A stretch of 41,590 bases of DNA, taken from assembly GCA_902582765.1 (NCBI GenBank), contig CACHTK010000007.1, forward strand, positions 1 through 41,590. Direction: 5' to 3'. Each line of letters begins with the position of its first letter. Within the stretch, counting starts at the first letter, position 1. Shown piece after piece: positions 1 through 7,223 of the stretch. Both the position numbers and the translations under genes were made by a program. The stretch comes from an uncultured Pelagibacteraceae bacterium (GTDB lineage Bacteria; Pseudomonadota; Alphaproteobacteria; Pelagibacterales; Pelagibacteraceae). A model generated the notes under the pieces. That model made no database searches, had not been told where the DNA came from, and saw only the letters and a list, made by a program, of their open reading frames with translations.

Positions 1-555
1 ACTATCAAACACTACGGTAAAATTGATATTCTAATTAACAATGCAGGAATTAGACATGTTAAGAAACTTTTAGATCATACAAAACAAGATTGGGATGATA
101 TGATTTCTGTAAATCTTACAGCACCTTTTCTTGCTAGTCAGGCTGTAATTCCTCATATGATTAAAAACGGAAAAGGTAAAATTATTAACTTTGGGTCTAT
201 AGCAAGTTTTATGGGAAGACCAGATAGGGTAGGATATGTAGCTGCAAAGAGCGGTGTCTTAGGTTTAACAAGAGCGTTATCTGTCGATCTGACCGGAAAA
301 AATATTAATGTAAATACTATTTGTCCAGGTTTAATATCTACCTCATTTAATCAAAAATATGCTGAAGATCCAAAACATGGTGAAGCCTGGGGTAAAGAAA
401 CTGTAGTAGGTAGATGGGGAGAACCAAAAGATATAGTCGGAGCAGCAGTATTTTTATCAAGTGATGATTCTGATTTCATAAATGGCTCTGAAATAAAAAT
501 AGATGGTGGATGGCTCTCTTCTAAAGTTAGAAGAGGAGAATTAGATAATGAGTGA
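1..555 (+). CDS. Short-chain dehydrogenase/reductase (SDR), 5' end outside the window
   Basis: NAD(P)-dependent oxidoreductase of the classical SDR family, probably acting on an alcohol or keto group of a small carbon compound. The frame is open from base 1, so the N-terminal Gly-rich dinucleotide-binding motif lies upstream. Of the 184 visible residues, NNAG (13-16) is the family's structural Asn motif, and Ser66, Tyr79 and Lys83 form the catalytic set with the usual Ser-to-Tyr spacing of 13 and a YxxxK motif. PG (near 'NTICPG') and the C-terminal 'INGSEIKIDGGW' are also standard. The stop overlaps the next gene by 8 bp, so it is probably co-transcribed and translationally coupled with the aldehyde dehydrogenase. 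Exact substrate cannot be read; gluconate-5-dehydrogenase-like and 3-oxoacyl-ACP-reductase-like enzymes share these motifs. Confidence 0.93.
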   Translation, partial: TIKHYGKIDILINNAGIRHVKKLLDHTKQDWDDMISVNLTAPFLASQAVIPHMIKNGKGKIINFGSIASFMGRPDRVGYVAAKSGVLGLTRALSVDLTGKNINVNTICPGLISTSFNQKYAEDPKHGEAWGKETVVGRWGEPKDIVGAAVFLSSDDSDFINGSEIKIDGGWLSSKVRRGELDNE

Positions 556-2065
556 CTTTGAAAAAAATCTTGAACAAGCAATTAATAATGCAAAAAGATT
601 AACTGATAAAATTTTAATTGATGGTAAACTAATATCTGCTCAAACAAATAATAAGATACCAGTATTAAATCCAAGCACAGGAGACAATATCGGTTCTGCT
701 CCTCAATGTAATAAAGATGATGTTAATATTGCAGTTGAGTCAGCACACAAAGCTTTTCAAAAATGGAAAAAAATACCAGCAAGGGAAAGAGGAAAAATGG
801 TTGCTGCTGGAGCAAAAAGATTAGAGGAAAGAAAGTCAGAAATTGAAACTTTATTATCATTAGATACAGGTAATGCTTTAAGGACACAGGCTATACCAGA
901 AACAGGTGCCTCCATTGAACTTACAAATATGTTTGCTGGTTTGTCTGGAGAGTTAAAAGGGGAAAATTATCCAACCAATATTCCAAATAGTATTCATTAC
1001 ACCACTAGAGATCCAATTGGCGTTGTTTGTGCAATCGTCCCTTGGAATGCGCCATTATTTTTAACAGTAGCAAAAATTGCTCCAGCTATTGTAGCAGGAA
1101 ATAGTGTTGTTTTAAAAACAGCTGAACAAGCTCCATTTTGTGCTCTTCTACTATCGGAAATATTTCAACAAGAACTTCCTCCGGGTGTTTTAAATGTAAT
1201 TTCAGGCTATGGAGAAGAGTGTGGCGAACCTCTGGTAACTCATGAAAAAGTAAGAAAAGTAACGTTTACTGGATCTTTTACTGTTGGAAAGATTATAGCA
1301 CAAAAAGCAGCTCCTAAATTATGTCCAGTTACTTTAGAGCTTGGAGGAAAAAATCCGAATATAATAATGAGTGATGCAGATCTAGATATTGCAATTCAAG
1401 GGGTTATTGATGGAATGAGATATACACGACAAGGGCAAGCATGTACTGCTGGTTCAAGAGTTTATATTCAAGAAAAAATTTATGACAAAGTATTGGATGG
1501 AGCTATTGAAAAATTAAGTAAATTAAAAATGGGTAATGCTCTAGATGAAAGTTCTGATATAGGAGCTATTATTTCCAAAGAACAACTGAAAAGAACTTTA
1601 CACTATATGGATATTGCCAAAAAAAACTCTTCAACCAAAGTTGTGCATGGTGGCAATCAACCAACAGGTGGGGATTATAAAAACGGTTTTTTTTACGAAC
1701 CCACATTGATGTCAGGTGTTCCAGTAAGCTCTCCAGTTTGTCAAGAAGAAATATTTGGTCCTGTTGCTTGTGCAATACCATTTAAAACATTTGATGAAGT
1801 AATGAACAGTGCAAATGATACACCATTTGGATTATCAGCGGTATTGTGGACACAAAATTTATCTAGAGCTTTACAGTTTGTTGAAGAAATCGAGGCAGGT
1901 TTTGTCCAAGTAAATCAATGTGTGGCGCCTAGAGCAAATGTTTCATATGGTGGTTTAAAAATGAGTGGGCTTGGAAAAGAGTACGCCTTTGATAGCATGA
2001 TAAATCATTTTACTCAAAGTAAAACGGTTTTGATTAATAGAGGAAAATCAAATATAGATATTTAA
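548..2065 (+). CDS. NAD(P)-dependent aldehyde dehydrogenase
   Basis: Soluble aldehyde dehydrogenase superfamily enzyme (505 aa, normal length) oxidising an aldehyde to its acid. Visible landmarks: 'VPWNAPLF' in the cofactor domain, 'TFTGSFTVGK' in the Rossmann fold, the general-base motif LELGGKNP with Glu264, and the catalytic nucleophile Cys299 in GQACTAGSR; 'EEIFGPV' follows near the C-terminal third. The presence of Glu264 argues against the CoA-acylating methylmalonate-semialdehyde class, which lacks this base. It overlaps the SDR by 8 bp and is followed after 2 bp by a HIBADH-family gene, so the three likely form one catabolic operon beside a TRAP transporter. Substrate class (hydroxy-acid semialdehyde, betaine-type aldehyde or other) is open. 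Confidence 0.95.
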   Translation: MSDFEKNLEQAINNAKRLTDKILIDGKLISAQTNNKIPVLNPSTGDNIGSAPQCNKDDVNIAVESAHKAFQKWKKIPARERGKMVAAGAKRLEERKSEIETLLSLDTGNALRTQAIPETGASIELTNMFAGLSGELKGENYPTNIPNSIHYTTRDPIGVVCAIVPWNAPLFLTVAKIAPAIVAGNSVVLKTAEQAPFCALLLSEIFQQELPPGVLNVISGYGEECGEPLVTHEKVRKVTFTGSFTVGKIIAQKAAPKLCPVTLELGGKNPNIIMSDADLDIAIQGVIDGMRYTRQGQACTAGSRVYIQEKIYDKVLDGAIEKLSKLKMGNALDESSDIGAIISKEQLKRTLHYMDIAKKNSSTKVVHGGNQPTGGDYKNGFFYEPTLMSGVPVSSPVCQEEIFGPVACAIPFKTFDEVMNSANDTPFGLSAVLWTQNLSRALQFVEEIEAGFVQVNQCVAPRANVSYGGLKMSGLGKEYAFDSMINHFTQSKTVLINRGKSNIDI

Positions 2066-2067
2066 AT

Positions 2068-2994
2068 ATGACAGATCAAATAGCTTTTATTGGTGTTGGA
2101 AACATGGGTAACCCAATGGCAGATCAATTAGTTAAGGCTGGTAAAAAAGTTAAAACCTACGATGTTTCTCCAGAAATGATAAAAAAAGCTAAGGATGCGA
2201 ATTTAGATGTGGTTGATACATTAGATGAGGTCCTTGAAGGTGCAAATTTTGTAATCTCAATGTTGCCTGAAGGCAAACATGTAAAATCTCTTTTTTTAGG
2301 AGACAAAGGTATTATTGATAAAATTTCAAAGGATGCTCTCATAATTGACTGTTCAACAATTGATATTGAAACTTCTTTATTACTAGGCAAGGAAGCAAAG
2401 AATAGAGGAATTAAAATGATTGATGCGCCTGTTACAGGAGGTGTTATGGGAGCAAGAGTAGGTAAATTAAATTTTTTAGTCGGTGGAGATGATGAAGCTG
2501 TAAATTTAGCCAAACCATTAATGGATATAATGGGGCAAAAAATTTTACATGCTGGACCACAAGGAAGTGGAGTTGGAGTAAAGATTTGTAATAATATGTC
2601 TTTAGGAATTTCAATGATAGCAGCATCAGAGGCACTAATGTTAGCGAAAAGACTAAAGATGGATTTAAAAAAAGTTCATGAAATTATGAAAAATGCCTCT
2701 GGAAATAATTGGGCTTTATCAACATATACACCGCTGCCAAATTTAACAGATGGCGTTCCCTCTAATAACAAATATAGACCAGGCTTTTCTGCAGCCATGA
2801 TGACTAAAGATTTAAAATTAGCTAATGATGCTGCAAAATCTGTAAATGCTTCTACACCTCTAGGAAAACATGCCTTAGATATATTTAATGAATTTTGTGA
2901 AGGTGGTGATAGCGAAACAGATTATTCAGGTATATCTAAAAAAATTGGGGGAGATGCTTGGGATTATCCCTTTGATCCTAAGGGTAAGAAATAG
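2068..2994 (+). CDS. 3-hydroxyisobutyrate dehydrogenase-family oxidoreductase
   Basis: NAD(P)-dependent beta-hydroxyacid dehydrogenase (308 aa). The N-terminal Rossmann motif FIGVGNMGNPMA is at about residues 7-18, the substrate-binding segment DAPVTGGVMGA is near 120-130, and the catalytic lysine is Lys172 in VGVKICNN. The C-terminal helical domain is full length. The family includes 3-hydroxyisobutyrate dehydrogenase, tartronate-semialdehyde reductase and succinate-semialdehyde/glyoxylate reductases, which sequence alone does not separate here. It lies 2 bp after the aldehyde dehydrogenase and is the last gene before a 120-bp regulatory gap. With an aldehyde dehydrogenase and SDR next door, interconversion of a hydroxy acid and its semialdehyde is the most economical reading (inference). 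MmsB is possible but not shown. Confidence 0.93.
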   Translation: MTDQIAFIGVGNMGNPMADQLVKAGKKVKTYDVSPEMIKKAKDANLDVVDTLDEVLEGANFVISMLPEGKHVKSLFLGDKGIIDKISKDALIIDCSTIDIETSLLLGKEAKNRGIKMIDAPVTGGVMGARVGKLNFLVGGDDEAVNLAKPLMDIMGQKILHAGPQGSGVGVKICNNMSLGISMIAASEALMLAKRLKMDLKKVHEIMKNASGNNWALSTYTPLPNLTDGVPSNNKYRPGFSAAMMTKDLKLANDAAKSVNASTPLGKHALDIFNEFCEGGDSETDYSGISKKIGGDAWDYPFDPKGKK

Positions 2995-3021
2995 CTGCTA
3001 TTAAACCTCTAGTTGTATAAA

Positions 3022-3049
3022 AAATGTAACAATTAATTGTTTTACATTT
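3022..3049. repeat. Imperfect inverted repeat after the dehydrogenase operon
   Basis: Left arm AAATGTAA+CAATT (3022-3034) pairs with AATTG+TTACATTT (3035-3039 and 3042-3049), interrupted only by two extra T's (3040-3041). It could form a 13-bp bulged stem in RNA or act as a dyad operator on DNA. No T-run follows, so a classical terminator is not supported. It sits in the only sizeable spacer of the window, between the dehydrogenases and dctP. Confidence 0.45.
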
Positions 3050-3076
3050 GTCATCCAATGAGTTTTACTTCGCTCA

Positions 3077-3093
3077 TTATTAAGACTTAATAA
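3077..3093. promoter_or_regulatory. Perfect 17-bp palindrome upstream of dctP (candidate operator)
   Basis: TTATTAAG-A-CTTAATAA is a perfect 8+1+8 dyad ending 21 bp before the dctP start codon. It partly overlaps the 3' arm of a weaker hairpin (AATGAG 3057-3062 / CTCATT 3073-3078). The dyad form and position suit a dimeric repressor or activator controlling the TRAP transporter, but AT-rich palindromes arise easily by chance in this genome. A strong ribosome binding site, GAGAGGG (3101-3107), lies 7 nt before the ATG at 3115, much better than at most genes here, which fits a highly expressed binding protein. Confidence 0.4.
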
Positions 3094-3114
3094 CAATAAA
3101 GAGAGGGATAAATA

Positions 3115-4203
3115 ATGAAAAAAATCACTTCAATGATTTTAGCTTTAGTATTTGCAGTTTCAGTAATTGGATCTGCTTCTGCTAAAACATTAAAAATCCA
3201 ACTTACTTTTCCTAAAACATCATACGATGGACAAATCGTAAAAATGTGGACTGACAGAGTAACAAAACTAACTCGTGGAGAGTTAAAATTTGAGCTTCTT
3301 TCAAAAGGTGAAGTTGTTGGTATGAAAGAAACACTAGAAGCTGTCGACAAAGGTCTAGTAGATGGTGGTGCAGCATGGACTCACTACTGGTCAAACTATC
3401 ACCCAGCTGCGATGTTATTTGGATCGCCAGTTGCTGGTGGAGGAATTGGTTTAAGCACTAAATCTTGGTTAGCTTGGTATTTCGATAATGGTGGTAAAGA
3501 ATTATACGACCAATTATGGAGCGAAATGGGAATGAATGTTAAAGGTTTCGTGATGGCATCATCAGGTCCAGAAGCATTAGGTTGGTTTAAAGAGCCAATT
3601 AAAAACATGGATGATTTCAGAAAATACAGATTCAGAACTCCTCCAGGAATTCCAGGACAAACATACAAAGATATCGGAATTGCATCAGTATCTTTATCAG
3701 GTGGTGATATTTTACCAGCACTTGAAAAAGGAACTATTGATGCTGCTGAATGGTGTTGTCCAAAACCAGACTCAGTTTTTGGTTTTCAAAAAGTTCTTAA
3801 AAACTACTATCTACAAGGATTACACCAAAACGTAGTAAATGGTGATATCTATATTAATGGAGATGTTTACAATTCTTTAACTGACCATCAAAAATATGCA
3901 ATGGAAGTTGCGTCTGAAGCGATGATCACTAGAAACATCACTAATAGAGCTGTAGAAAATGGTAAAGCGTTAATCGATCTTACTGAAAATCATGGTGTAA
4001 AACTTTGGGATACACCAGCTGATTATTTCACTGAGTACATGAACGCTGCTCAAGCAACTCTTAAAAAGAATGCTGCATCAAATGCTTTCTTTAAAGAAGT
4101 TTATGAGCACATGACTGCACATGCAAAAATTGTAGTACCTTTTATTGCACAAATGGAAACATCTGATGCATCAATTGGAACTGCATTCGCATCACAACAG
4201 TAG
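3115..4203 (+). CDS. dctP: TRAP transporter periplasmic solute-binding protein (DctP family)
   Basis: Periplasmic binding subunit of a tripartite ATP-independent transporter (362 aa). Residues 1-23 form a signal peptide (Lys-Lys start, hydrophobic core, ASA cleavage site before Lys24). The conserved DctP pattern follows, including RFRTPPG with Arg174, expected to hold the ligand carboxylate, and the late motif DAAEW at 209-213. That Glu-Trp segment resembles the TakP-like branch that binds 2-oxo or related carboxylates. Here it continues as Cys214-Cys215-Pro, an unusual pair at the expected ligand pocket. Start choice rests on the strong upstream GAGAGGG and the signal peptide. A terminator follows directly, then dctQ and dctM. 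Substrate is probably an organic acid (family knowledge plus inference); exact ligand unknown. Confidence 0.95.
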   Translation: MKKITSMILALVFAVSVIGSASAKTLKIQLTFPKTSYDGQIVKMWTDRVTKLTRGELKFELLSKGEVVGMKETLEAVDKGLVDGGAAWTHYWSNYHPAAMLFGSPVAGGGIGLSTKSWLAWYFDNGGKELYDQLWSEMGMNVKGFVMASSGPEALGWFKEPIKNMDDFRKYRFRTPPGIPGQTYKDIGIASVSLSGGDILPALEKGTIDAAEWCCPKPDSVFGFQKVLKNYYLQGLHQNVVNGDIYINGDVYNSLTDHQKYAMEVASEAMITRNITNRAVENGKALIDLTENHGVKLWDTPADYFTEYMNAAQATLKKNAASNAFFKEVYEHMTAHAKIVVPFIAQMETSDASIGTAFASQQ

Positions 4204-4214
4204 TTAAAAATATT

Positions 4215-4248
4215 AAAACGGGGATTGTTAAAAATCCCCGTTTTTTTT
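4215..4248 (+). terminator. Rho-independent terminator between dctP and dctQ
   Basis: A perfect 12-bp stem, AAAACGGGGATT (4215-4226) with AATCCCCGTTTT (4233-4244), encloses the 6-nt loop GTTAAA, and a run of eight T's covers 4241-4248. It is the clearest intrinsic terminator in the window and stands 12 nt after the dctP stop, inside what should be one transporter operon. The likely role is partial termination, so that binding protein greatly outnumbers the membrane subunits; it would also protect the 3' end of dctP mRNA. Confidence 0.9.
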
Positions 4249-4280
4249 ACAAATTTAATTTAAATAACTATACTTGTTAA

Positions 4281-4937
4281 ATGGTAGATAAAGACTCAGA
4301 GCCTAAAGTTAAAGAAAATCTTGATATTACTGACGAACTTATAGCCGAAAGAAGAACAAGTTTAAAAATGCCTGAGGATATGACTCCTTGGATGGCAAAA
4401 ACAATAGAATTCATAGACTCAAAAATGTTAATTACCGGCAAAGTATTTGCCTGGTTAACTGTATTTCTAATTTATGCAATGATCCATGAAGTTATTGGAA
4501 GACATTTTTTCAACAGACCTACTTTATGGTCATTTGACATAAGCAGAATGTTGGCTGGTGCTTTATTTATGTTAGGTGCAGCCTATACATTATCAAAAGG
4601 AATACATATAAGAGCAGATTTTCTTTATCGTAATTGGTCAGTAAAAAATCAGGCTAGAGTAGATTTATTTTTATATTTATTATTTTTTATACCAGGGTTT
4701 CTTGTATTTTTCCTTGTAAGTTTTGATTACGCCTATACTTCAATTTGTGGAAGATCAAATTTAGAGGAATGCTTAGGTGGTAAAGTTAGAATTCAAAGAG
4801 CCATGGATACAACATGGATGCCAATTATGTGGCCTTTAAAAAGTTGTATGCCTATTGGTGCATTTTTACTTTTAGTACAAGGTATATCTGAAATTTTAAA
4901 AACTTATTATGCTTTTGTTAAAGGGAGATGGCCATAA
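4281..4937 (+). CDS. dctQ: TRAP transporter small permease subunit (DctQ)
   Basis: Small four-helix membrane subunit that joins the large DctM permease in the inner membrane (218 aa). Hydrophobic segments lie at about 51-71, 88-106, 128-150 and 183-203. A hydrophilic N-terminal extension of roughly 45 residues precedes helix 1, and a Cys-containing loop (about 152-180) lies between helices 3 and 4. These make it longer than the usual 160-190 residues. The gene starts 33 nt after the dctP terminator with no clear Shine-Dalgarno site, so low-level expression by read-through is plausible; internal Met30 or Met34 are alternative starts. It overlaps dctM by one base at TAATG. Confidence 0.9.
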   Translation: MVDKDSEPKVKENLDITDELIAERRTSLKMPEDMTPWMAKTIEFIDSKMLITGKVFAWLTVFLIYAMIHEVIGRHFFNRPTLWSFDISRMLAGALFMLGAAYTLSKGIHIRADFLYRNWSVKNQARVDLFLYLLFFIPGFLVFFLVSFDYAYTSICGRSNLEECLGGKVRIQRAMDTTWMPIMWPLKSCMPIGAFLLLVQGISEILKTYYAFVKGRWP

Positions 4938-6268
4938 TGGATTTCTTTAGCCCAGAAATAATTGGAGCAATAATGATTGGTTGCATGTTGTTTGCAATCT
5001 TTGTTGGTTTCCCAATTTCATTTACTTTAATATTTTTAGGCCTTGTTTTTGGATATTGGGGTTTTGGTAAATTAGTTTTTTACTTAATGACACTTCAGTT
5101 CAATATGATTATGACGGAGAATACACTCGCCGCCGTACCACTCTTTATATTCATGGGAATTTTAATGGAACAAGCAGGTTTAATGGAGAGATTATTTAAT
5201 GCAGTTCAGTTAATGCTTTCTAAGACGAGAGGAGCATTATTTTATGCAGTAATGTTTGTCTCAACAATTTTTGCAGCTGCAACTGGGATTGTTGGTGCAT
5301 CTGTAACAATCTTAGGAATCATGGCCGGTAAAACCATGATCAGAACTGGATATGATACAAGACTTTCAGCTGGTTTAATCTGTGCTGGTGGAACTCTTGG
5401 AATTTTAATTCCTCCAAGCATTATGTTAGTTGTGATGGGTCCTGTTTTAGAAATTCCTGTTACAGATTTATTTGCTGCAGCTATAATGCCAGGTATTTTA
5501 TTAGCATGTCTGTACGCAGCCTACACAACTTTAAGATGTTATCTAAATCCAAAACTTGGCCCAGTTTTACCGGTAAACGAACAACCTACTAATATGGCTA
5601 AGGTTTGGTATGAATTTATTATGGGACTAATTCCTCCTGCAGGATTAGTTTTTTTTGCGTTAGGAAGTATTCTATTTGGTCTTGCCACTCCAACAGAGGG
5701 AGCCGGAATGGGAGCATTTGGTGCGATCTTACTTGCTCTAGCATATAAAAAATTAACTCTACCAGGTTTAAAAGATGCCCTTTTAAAAACGTTAGAAATC
5801 ACAGCACTAATAATGTTTTTAGTTGCTGCATCGAATTTTTTTGGAGCAGTTTTTTCAAAATTAGGAACCCCATCTCTTTTAACTGATTTTCTTTTAAATT
5901 TAGAAGTAAATAGATATGTAATTTTAGCAATTATAATGGCTGCTATTTTTTTATTAGGATGGCCTTTAGAGTGGGTACCAATAGTTTTAATAGTATTACC
6001 AATTGTTTTACCTTTAATAATCGAGTTAGGATTTAATCTTACATGGTTTGCAATATTAGTGGCAGTTAATCTCCAAACCGCCTGGCTCTCACCTCCTGTT
6101 GCATTATCTGCTTATTTCTTAAAAGGAGTAGTTCCGGAGTGGGATTTAAAAGATATTTATCTTGGCATGATGCAATTTATGGTTATCCAGGTAATTGGTT
6201 TAATATTAATTATAATATTTCCAAAAATAGCATTGTGGTTGCCTGGGGTGATGTATCCATCACCTTAG
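4937..6268 (+). CDS. dctM: TRAP transporter large permease subunit (DctM)
   Basis: Large permease of the TRAP transporter (443 aa), carrying out Na+-coupled solute uptake with DctQ and DctP. It has about 12 hydrophobic segments and typical DctM signatures such as 'ATGIVGASVT' and 'GGTLGILIPPSIMLVV'. I prefer the ATG at 4937 (MDFFSPEI) over an in-frame ATG at 4928, because the ribosome binding site AAGGGAG (4921-4927) abuts 4928 but is 9 nt from 4937. The 4937 start also gives a TAATG stop-start overlap with dctQ, the usual coupling arrangement. The 3' end overlaps the convergent EamA gene by 4 bp, leaving no room for a separate terminator. Confidence 0.95.
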   Translation: MDFFSPEIIGAIMIGCMLFAIFVGFPISFTLIFLGLVFGYWGFGKLVFYLMTLQFNMIMTENTLAAVPLFIFMGILMEQAGLMERLFNAVQLMLSKTRGALFYAVMFVSTIFAAATGIVGASVTILGIMAGKTMIRTGYDTRLSAGLICAGGTLGILIPPSIMLVVMGPVLEIPVTDLFAAAIMPGILLACLYAAYTTLRCYLNPKLGPVLPVNEQPTNMAKVWYEFIMGLIPPAGLVFFALGSILFGLATPTEGAGMGAFGAILLALAYKKLTLPGLKDALLKTLEITALIMFLVAASNFFGAVFSKLGTPSLLTDFLLNLEVNRYVILAIIMAAIFLLGWPLEWVPIVLIVLPIVLPLIIELGFNLTWFAILVAVNLQTAWLSPPVALSAYFLKGVVPEWDLKDIYLGMMQFMVIQVIGLILIIIFPKIALWLPGVMYPSP

Positions 6269-7158
6269 CTAGACTTATTTATTTGAGGAATAATAGTTCC
6301 CACTAAAATTATAGCTAAAGATATAAAAACATTTATTGAAATTGGAGAGGCGATTATTAACCAGGACATTGTTGCACCAATAGGGCCTGTTAAAGGATAC
6401 ATCAAACTAATTCTACCTACTGGAACTCTTCTAAGAGCAAAATTATAAAACAAATATGCTCCAAACGTTATACAAGATAAAGTTATAGCCGCTAAAACTG
6501 GTGGTGAAAAATTTAAATAATTTTGATATTCAAAACTTGAATTTGGCCAAATTATAAAAAGAACTAACAAAGATAGTATAGCACCAATAAAATACTGATA
6601 AGTATTAACTCCCAGTTGATCAACTTTAGTTTGCATAAATCTTCTTCCCAAAACTTCATTTACAGAAACGCAAATCATTCCTAAAAAAATTATCAAATCA
6701 CCAATATAATTTCCTTGTCCAGATTTTGTTTGACTTGTAAGTAAAATTAAAGTTCCAATAATTGTTATAAAAGCTCCAATAATTACTTTTATTTCAATTT
6801 TTTCTTTTAAAAAAAGTCTTGCAATAAATGGTTGCCATATTGGCAAAGTGCTAATTAAAGCAACTCCATTTACTGGTGAGGTTAGTAGGAGACCAATATG
6901 AAAACTTAAAGTAACTAGAAAAGGATTTAATAAACCCATTAAGAAAGGAGTAAACCCAATTTTTTTGATTTTTAAATCTGCCCTCATTATCAAAGCAAAA
7001 ATTAACATCAAACTGAATGCTAAAGAGAATCGTACCGCCATCAGATCCATTACATAAAATTCTTGTAATGCTAATTTTACAAACGGTGGACCTGACCCGA
7101 AACCTATTACCGCCACAAACATAGAAACGTAGCCAATATTATTTTTTAGAAAATTCAT
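6265..7158 (-). CDS. EamA/DMT-family transporter
   Basis: Inner-membrane protein of the drug/metabolite transporter superfamily (297 aa) with ten hydrophobic segments arranged as two EamA repeats. The first repeat begins with 'FGSGPPFVKLAL' and contains 'VRFSLAF'. The second begins near residue 150 with 'GDLIIFLGMICVSVNEVLGR' and ends with 'YPLTGPIGATMSWL'. Members often export amino acids or other metabolites, but the substrate is not readable. It is a single-gene unit on the minus strand, converging with dctM (4-bp overlap) and diverging from the NCS1 permease over a 65-bp spacer. Confidence 0.92.
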   Translation of the reverse strand: MNFLKNNIGYVSMFVAVIGFGSGPPFVKLALQEFYVMDLMAVRFSLAFSLMLIFALIMRADLKIKKIGFTPFLMGLLNPFLVTLSFHIGLLLTSPVNGVALISTLPIWQPFIARLFLKEKIEIKVIIGAFITIIGTLILLTSQTKSGQGNYIGDLIIFLGMICVSVNEVLGRRFMQTKVDQLGVNTYQYFIGAILSLLVLFIIWPNSSFEYQNYLNFSPPVLAAITLSCITFGAYLFYNFALRRVPVGRISLMYPLTGPIGATMSWLIIASPISINVFISLAIILVGTIIPQINKSS

Positions 7159-7223
7159 AGAATTACAAAATTATGGATATCACTATTATAGACATATAAA
7201 TATTTTAGTTTAAGGTTATATTA

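Noticed and set aside
2157..2513. 118-codon minus-strand open frame inside the HIBADH gene
   Set aside because: It is antisense to a clear dehydrogenase with all family motifs. The product is Ser/Pro-rich low-complexity without known features.
3057..3078. Hairpin AATGAG/CTCATT in the dctP leader as a terminator or riboswitch
   Set aside because: Only a 6-bp stem with a 10-base loop, no T-run, and no conserved riboswitch core recognised.
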